Positions 7,222 through 11,094 of a stretch of DNA of 11,094 nucleotides are shown here, piece by piece. Under the pieces are notes generated by a model. That model was not told where the DNA came from, did not search any database, and saw nothing but the letters and a program-made list of their open reading frames with translations. The DNA comes from Betaproteobacteria bacterium UBA931 (GTDB taxonomy: Bacteria; Pseudomonadota; Gammaproteobacteria; Burkholderiales; Casimicrobiaceae): assembly GCA_002293615.1 (NCBI GenBank), contig DBDN01000068.1, positions 10,746 through 21,839 on the forward strand, in the 5' to 3' direction. Numbering within the stretch: the stretch's first letter is position 1; every line of letters begins with the position of its first letter. A program made the translations under genes and the position numbers.

Positions 7222-7491
7222 TTATTGTTCTGCCTTCCAACGATAAACGATTGATTGCGAAACGCACCCCGCCGCAACGCAATGGGCGCATCCGCTGCCC
7301 CCGCTATCATTGCCGCACCCCGCTGCTGAAACGATTCCAATCGGCTTTTGCGCGACAACGCATCCCTTGCGTATCCAGTGCTCTACCATCGATTGGATGG
7401 CGCTTTCGGGAATATCAAAACGGCGCGCCAAATCCGGCAGCGGTACCGTTTTTCTTTCTTTGATGTAGTCACGCATATCCAGAAGGATCAT
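7222..7491 (-). CDS. feoC: FeoC, small winged-helix protein of the ferrous iron transporter
   Basis: This is an 89-residue protein. The N-terminal half (MILLDMRDYI to about residue 50) fits the FeoC winged helix. The C-terminal half has a Cys cluster C59-x8-C68-x2-C71-x4-C76, the place where FeoC proteins bind an Fe-S cluster. The frame can be opened at a TTG at 7515 inside feoB, but the ATG at 7491 matches the family start, has GGAG 8 bases upstream, and lies 14 bases after the feoB stop. In Klebsiella FeoC binds the FeoB G domain and affects FeoB stability. A role as regulator or oxygen/iron sensor of the transporter is proposed, not settled. Confidence 0.87.
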   Translation of the reverse strand: MILLDMRDYIKERKTVPLPDLARRFDIPESAIQSMVEHWIRKGCVVAQKPIGIVSAAGCGNDSGGSGCAHCVAAGCVSQSIVYRWKAEQ

Positions 7492-7505
7492 ATGCTCCTC
7501 TCCGA

Positions 7506-9926
7506 TCAGCAACAACCACCATCGTATGATTTTGTCGGCGGCAATTTTATATCGCGCTGCATATCACGTTGCGATAACCCGAAATAACGCAGGACAAAGA
7601 ACAGCCCGACCAGCGCTGCCGAGAGACCGGCCAGCCACCATCCTGCGCTTGCCGGAGAAGTCGTAAGCAACGACAACTGGTAATACGCCGTAGCACACAC
7701 CCAGGCAAGCACAAATGTCCACACAGCTACCATCACCGTCCATTTGGCGCCAGCCTCCCTGTATACCGCACCCAGCGCTGCGGCACACGGCGTGTAAAGC
7801 AGAATAAAGATCAGAAAAGCGATCACCGCGGCCGACGAACCAAAAGCAATATGGATTTGGGAAACGGCAGCACCCGATACTTCTTGATCTTCACTCACGG
7901 TGTCGACATCGCCCAATGTGCCGCCAATGCCCAGCGGATCGGCAAACGCTGAAAGAAGATCGCTCAAGTTCGCCGGAATCGTGGCAAACGCTTCCTTGAC
8001 GCCTTCAAGCGGTTCATAACCGCCCGCCTCTTCTTCTCCGTCTTCGGCGACACTGCCCATTTGCGAGTAAAGTGCGTTAAGCGTACCGATCACCGCTTCT
8101 TTGGCGAAAATACCCGTAAAAATGCCCACCGTAGCCGGCCAGTTCTTTTCTTCAATGCCCATCGGCGCAAACACCGGCGTAATTGTCTTGCCGATATTGG
8201 ACAACACCGATTGGTCCGTATCCTCGTTGCCAAAGCTGCCGTCGGTACCGAGCGAATTAAAGAAGCTCAGCACCATCACCATCAGCACAATCGCTTTACC
8301 GGCGCGAATAATGAAACTTTTTAACCGCTCCCATGTGAGCGTCAGCATATTACGTATCGTTGGCATCCGGTATGGTGGAAGCTCCATGATAAACGGCGTA
8401 ATTGCGCCCGGCAGCAACGTATGCTTGAGTACCAATCCGGTCAAAATCGCTATCGCAATCCCGCCGAGATAAAGGCCAAAGACGACATTTTGCCCATTGA
8501 TCGGGAAAAATATCGCCACCAATAATGCATACACCGGCAAGCGCGCCCCGCATGACATATAAGGAATCATCATGATCGACATCAGGCGATCACGCGTGCT
8601 TTCCAATGTGCGCGTTCCCATGATCGCCGGCACGTTGCAGCCAAAACCGACCAGCATCGGCACGAACGCCTTGCCCGGCAAACCAATGGTACGCATCCCA
8701 CGATCCACGACCATCGCCGCTCGCGCCAAATAGCCGGAATCCTCAAGAAACGACAAACACAAAAACATCGCGGCAATCACGGGCACAAACGTGGAAACGG
8801 TCTGGATGCCGCCGCCCAGACCGTTGGACAGCACTGCCACCAGCCACTCCGGAGCGCTGACGCTCTCCAGCAGATATGCCGAACCGTTAACCAATATGGT
8901 GCCGAACAAAATGTCGAAAAAATCAATAAACGCCGAACCGACGTTGATCGCCAGCAAAAACATCAGATACATCGCACCCAGAAAAACAGGAATGCCGGTT
9001 ATGCGTCCAAGCGCAAAACGGTCAAGAAACGATGTAAGCGATTTGCTGGCTTCGCGCGGGCGATGAATTACGTCGCGGCATAACGCGTCGATTGCATCGT
9101 AGCGCGCGCTGGCCAGCGCAATGTCGATCTCGCCCCCGCACCATGAAGACAGCGCCTCGCGGCATGCCTGGACAGCCTGGCACGTTTCGGCATCCAATTG
9201 CCCATCATTTTCCGGCAGCAAGAGCGTATCGAATAACGTCCAGCGCGACATTCTGTGCAGCGCGCTGTGTTCCGACTGTTTTTCCAGGAACGCTTTCAAC
9301 AGCGTTTCCTGCTGTTCGCCCAGAGTCGTAATTTTTGGCTGAGGGCGCCATTTTTCCACCGTGACCCGATGAATCGTTTGCCGCAATTCATGAAGCCCCT
9401 CGCCTCGCCGCGCGGAAATTGCCACAACGCGGCAACCAAGCCGCTCCTCAAGCAGTTTAACGTCGATTTTCTCGCCGCTCTTGTGTACTTCGTCGATCAT
9501 GTTCAGCGCCACAACCATTGGCTGGCCGAGATCGATCAGTTGGAATGTCAGATAAAGATTGCGTTGCAGATTGGTCGCATCCACGATATTGACGATCAAC
9601 GTATTTTTTTCGTTGACGACAAAATTACGCGCAATCAATTCATCCTGGGAAATACCCGACGAAGAGCTTTCGATCGCGTAAGTGCCGGGCAAATCGATCA
9701 CTTCAATGCGCTTGCGGCCATGCCGTCCGCGATGCTTATGCTCCGGCGCTAGCACGCCGCAGTGCATTTCTTCGGCATCGTAATCATAAAACCCTGATTT
9801 GCGATCAACGGTGACGCCCGGCCAGTTGCCGGTACGCTGACGCGAGCCGGTCAGCGCGTTGAACAACGTTGTTTTGCCGCTGTTCGGATTGCCGATCAAT
9901 GCGATCCGGTAATGAGGTTTGCTCAT
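7506..9926 (-). CDS. feoB: Ferrous iron transporter FeoB
   Basis: This is an 806-residue inner-membrane Fe(II) transporter. The cytoplasmic G domain has G1 GNPNSGKT (12-19), a G2 threonine in GVTVD (39), G3 DLPG (78-81), G4 NMID (142-145) and a G5-like SAR. A helical linker and a polytopic core with about ten membrane segments follow, including the conserved GFGCNVPAIMGTRT and YTPCAAALGAVYRE motifs. The C-terminus ends GGCC. Its length and motifs place it in the E. coli class. Between switch I and G3 there is about 20 residues more than in E. coli FeoB, containing His55, Cys56, His63, His65, His69 and many Arg. The ATG at 9926 overlaps the feoA stop (ATGA) with GGAGG 10 bases upstream; a TTG at 9935 is less likely because that site is 1 base from it. 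It is the second gene of the feoABC operon. Confidence 0.97.
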   Translation of the reverse strand: MSKPHYRIALIGNPNSGKTTLFNALTGSRQRTGNWPGVTVDRKSGFYDYDAEEMHCGVLAPEHKHRGRHGRKRIEVIDLPGTYAIESSSSGISQDELIARNFVVNEKNTLIVNIVDATNLQRNLYLTFQLIDLGQPMVVALNMIDEVHKSGEKIDVKLLEERLGCRVVAISARRGEGLHELRQTIHRVTVEKWRPQPKITTLGEQQETLLKAFLEKQSEHSALHRMSRWTLFDTLLLPENDGQLDAETCQAVQACREALSSWCGGEIDIALASARYDAIDALCRDVIHRPREASKSLTSFLDRFALGRITGIPVFLGAMYLMFLLAINVGSAFIDFFDILFGTILVNGSAYLLESVSAPEWLVAVLSNGLGGGIQTVSTFVPVIAAMFLCLSFLEDSGYLARAAMVVDRGMRTIGLPGKAFVPMLVGFGCNVPAIMGTRTLESTRDRLMSIMMIPYMSCGARLPVYALLVAIFFPINGQNVVFGLYLGGIAIAILTGLVLKHTLLPGAITPFIMELPPYRMPTIRNMLTLTWERLKSFIIRAGKAIVLMVMVLSFFNSLGTDGSFGNEDTDQSVLSNIGKTITPVFAPMGIEEKNWPATVGIFTGIFAKEAVIGTLNALYSQMGSVAEDGEEEAGGYEPLEGVKEAFATIPANLSDLLSAFADPLGIGGTLGDVDTVSEDQEVSGAAVSQIHIAFGSSAAVIAFLIFILLYTPCAAALGAVYREAGAKWTVMVAVWTFVLAWVCATAYYQLSLLTTSPASAGWWLAGLSAALVGLFFVLRYFGLSQRDMQRDIKLPPTKSYDGGCC

Positions 9927-10165
9927 ATCCGGCAAGCCTCCACAGCAATGGCCGAGGCTTCCGTTTTACGCAAACACAGATGAAAACCACGCATCTCGAT
10001 TTCAATCGGGTCACCCAGCGGAGCGACACGAATTACGCGCAAATAACAACCGGGCGTAATTCCCATCGCCAGCAATTTGCGGCGGAAAGGCGCCGCATTT
10101 TCCGTCAGCCGAGTAATCAGCGCTTGTTGTCCAAACGGCAATTGATCAAGAGTTATGACTGGCAT
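9923..10165 (-). CDS. feoA: FeoA, SH3-like protein of the ferrous iron transporter
   Basis: This is an 80-residue protein matching the FeoA family: LDQLPFGQQALITRL, then RRKLLAMGITPGCYLRVIRVAPLGDPIEIEM, the usual SH3-like beta-barrel core, and a short C-terminus. The start is the ATG at 10165, with AGGA about 7 bases upstream. It is the first gene of feoABC, and its stop overlaps the feoB start by 4 bases. FeoA is a cytoplasmic helper of FeoB, thought to influence its GTPase or the assembly of the transporter. Confidence 0.95.
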   Translation of the reverse strand: MPVITLDQLPFGQQALITRLTENAAPFRRKLLAMGITPGCYLRVIRVAPLGDPIEIEMRGFHLCLRKTEASAIAVEACRI

Positions 10166-10188
10166 ATCAAGTCCTGCATATTTTTAAC

Positions 10189-10237
10189 GATAATGAGAAT
10201 TGGTCTCATTATAAGCAAAATTTAAGCCGATGATCAA
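10189..10237 (-). promoter_or_regulatory. feoABC promoter with overlapping Fur-like box
   Basis: On the minus strand TTGATC (10237-10232) is followed, after 18 bases, by a perfect -10 TATAAT (10213-10208), giving a start near 10201 and a leader of about 36 bases. A perfect 9-base inverted repeat, ATAATGAGA / TCTCATTAT with a 5-base centre (10190-10212), covers the -10 and the start. Read on the plus strand from 10189, it matches the 19-base Fur consensus at 14 positions. Repression by Fur when iron is plentiful follows from this layout and from what is known of feo operons. Confidence 0.8.
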
Positions 10238-10474
10238 TAGAAATTATTAAAAATGTGCGGCTATATTTTCGCGCTTATCGCATACGGCATATAACGTGTC
10301 TATAACTAATTGTTATATAAGCGCTTTCACTTTCTCTTTAAAAAAATACCTCAATCCACGCATGTGCTGATACAAACATTTTTCGGCAAAAGCACACTAC
10401 TTTTATTATTTCAAATTCTCAAAAGCGTTTGAAGCAAATATTTCCCCGTGAAAAAAAGCGCTCTTTGCACATGC
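10238..10474. other. AT-rich intergenic region without a recognisable gene
   Basis: No convincing reading frame is seen on either strand between the feo promoter and the cysS promoter. It holds an AT-rich inverted repeat TATAAC-TAATT-GTTATA (10301-10317). It also holds two far-spaced, mutually inverted octamers, GCATGTGC (10360-10367) and GCACATGC (10467-10474), the second directly upstream of the cysS promoter. AGCGCT is seen near 10458-10463. I cannot assign a function; a small RNA or regulator sites are possible but unsupported. Confidence 0.5.
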
Positions 10475-10504
10475 TTCTTGGCACATCTCCAACATCGCTA
10501 TAAT
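10475..10504 (+). promoter_or_regulatory. Promoter of cysS
   Basis: A perfect -10 TATAAT lies at 10499-10504. The -35 is uncertain: TTGGCA (10478-10483) is a good match but only 15 bases away, while TTCTTG (10475-10480) gives an 18-base spacer. The predicted start near 10511 leaves a leader of about 39 bases before the ATG. Confidence 0.6.
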
Positions 10505-10549
10505 GGCGTAGTTTGACGACACAGATAACCCACAATACCGATATCCGAT

Positions 10550-11094
10550 ATGACCGCCCTGACTCTTTACGATAATTACACGCGATCCTTACGCCTTTTT
10601 GAACCGTTATCGCCCGACTACGTCGGGCTTTATACCTGCGGCCCTACCGTTTACGATTACCAGCATATCGGCAATTACCGAACATTCCTCTTCGAAGACA
10701 TCTTAAAACGCGTTTTGCGCTGGAACGGCTACACCGTCAAGCATGTCATGAATATTACCGATGTCGGCCATCTCACATCGGATGCCGACAGCGGCGAAGA
10801 CAAAATGGAGAAAGGCGCGCGGCGCACCGGGAAAAGCGCGTGGGAAATCGCGCAGATTTACACCGACGCTTTCCTCGATGACCTGGACAAGCTCAACATT
10901 GAGAAGGCGGACGTTTTAAGCCGCGCCACCGATCACATTCAAGAACAAATCGATTTTATCGCCGACATTGAAAAAAAAGGCTATACCTACCGTACTTCCG
11001 ACGGCATTTATTTCGACACCGCCAAGCAGAAAGATTACGGGCACCTGGCGCGTTTGAACCGCGAAGGCCTGGAAGGCGGCAAACGTGTCGGCCA
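10550..11094 (+). CDS. cysS: Cysteinyl-tRNA synthetase, variant type, 5' part (cut by window edge)
   Basis: The first 181 codons are in the window. It is a class I aminoacyl-tRNA synthetase charging tRNA-Cys. YTCGPTVYDYQHIGN (28-42) holds the first zinc-ligand cysteine (Cys30) and the HIGH motif in the form HIGN, and HVMNITDVGHL (65-75) is the CysRS signature after the first half of the Rossmann fold. It differs from the E. coli type, which has CGITVYD and HIGH, and adds an acidic/basic stretch SDADSGEDKMEKGARR (77-92). The remaining zinc ligands, the KMSKS loop and the anticodon domain lie beyond the window. The ATG at 10550 is the only plausible start: upstream the frame reaches TAA at 10526 with no other start codon. 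No Shine-Dalgarno sequence is visible. Confidence 0.9.
   Translation, partial: MTALTLYDNYTRSLRLFEPLSPDYVGLYTCGPTVYDYQHIGNYRTFLFEDILKRVLRWNGYTVKHVMNITDVGHLTSDADSGEDKMEKGARRTGKSAWEIAQIYTDAFLDDLDKLNIEKADVLSRATDHIQEQIDFIADIEKKGYTYRTSDGIYFDTAKQKDYGHLARLNREGLEGGKRVG

Noticed and set aside
9255..9752. 165-codon open frame on the plus strand
   Set aside because: It is antisense to the conserved feoB G domain and has no recognisable features.
10316..10363. Short minus-strand frame of about 16 codons (MRGLRYFFKEKVKALI)
   Set aside because: It has no ribosome site, no promoter pattern and no family resemblance; basic short frames are expected by chance in AT-rich DNA.

Overview
The window reads as ordinary chromosomal DNA of a Gram-negative proteobacterium of roughly 50% GC, most likely Beta- or Gammaproteobacteria. 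The evidence is the periplasmic multihaem cytochrome and fumarate-reductase-type flavoprotein, an E. coli-class FeoABC iron system behind a Fur-like box, a TgpA-type transglutaminase with its MoxR and DUF58 partners, and a tRNA-Thr(CGT) very like the E. coli one. I cannot name a genus. Nearly every base belongs to a recognisable gene or a short regulatory gap. I see no mobile element, CRISPR array or phage gene.

Layout. (i) 1-3491, minus strand: a three-gene operon, MoxR ATPase > DUF58 protein > TgpA-like membrane transglutaminase. The last gene runs off the left edge just after its catalytic cysteine. (ii) 3618-5680, minus strand: an operon for a periplasmic respiratory reductase, tetrahaem cytochrome c > FAD flavoprotein, closed by a clear rho-independent terminator. 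Together the two proteins correspond to the single-chain flavocytochrome c3 (FccA) of Shewanella, but split into two genes. (iii) 5616-5766: a divergent promoter gap with an FNR-like box exactly 41.5 bp upstream of a predicted start for the reductase operon. The same bases form a perfect TTGACA -35 for the opposite gene. (iv) 5767-6963, plus strand: a membrane-anchored metallophosphoesterase. (v) 7030-7105, plus strand: tRNA-Thr(CGT). (vi) 7222-10165, minus strand: feoA > feoB > feoC for ferrous iron uptake, with a Fur-like palindrome over the -10 box. (vii) 10214-10549: an AT-rich gap without a gene, ending in a promoter. (viii) 10550-11094, plus strand: the 5' part of a cysteinyl-tRNA synthetase of a variant sequence type.

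How the parts fit: the FNR-like control, the fumarate-type reductase and ferrous iron uptake all suit a cell that lives at least partly without oxygen, where Fe(II) is available and also needed for haem. The items most worth a second look are the split flavocytochrome with its dual-use promoter, the His-rich insertion in the FeoB G domain, and the atypical CysS. I did not find evidence for an undescribed multi-gene system.
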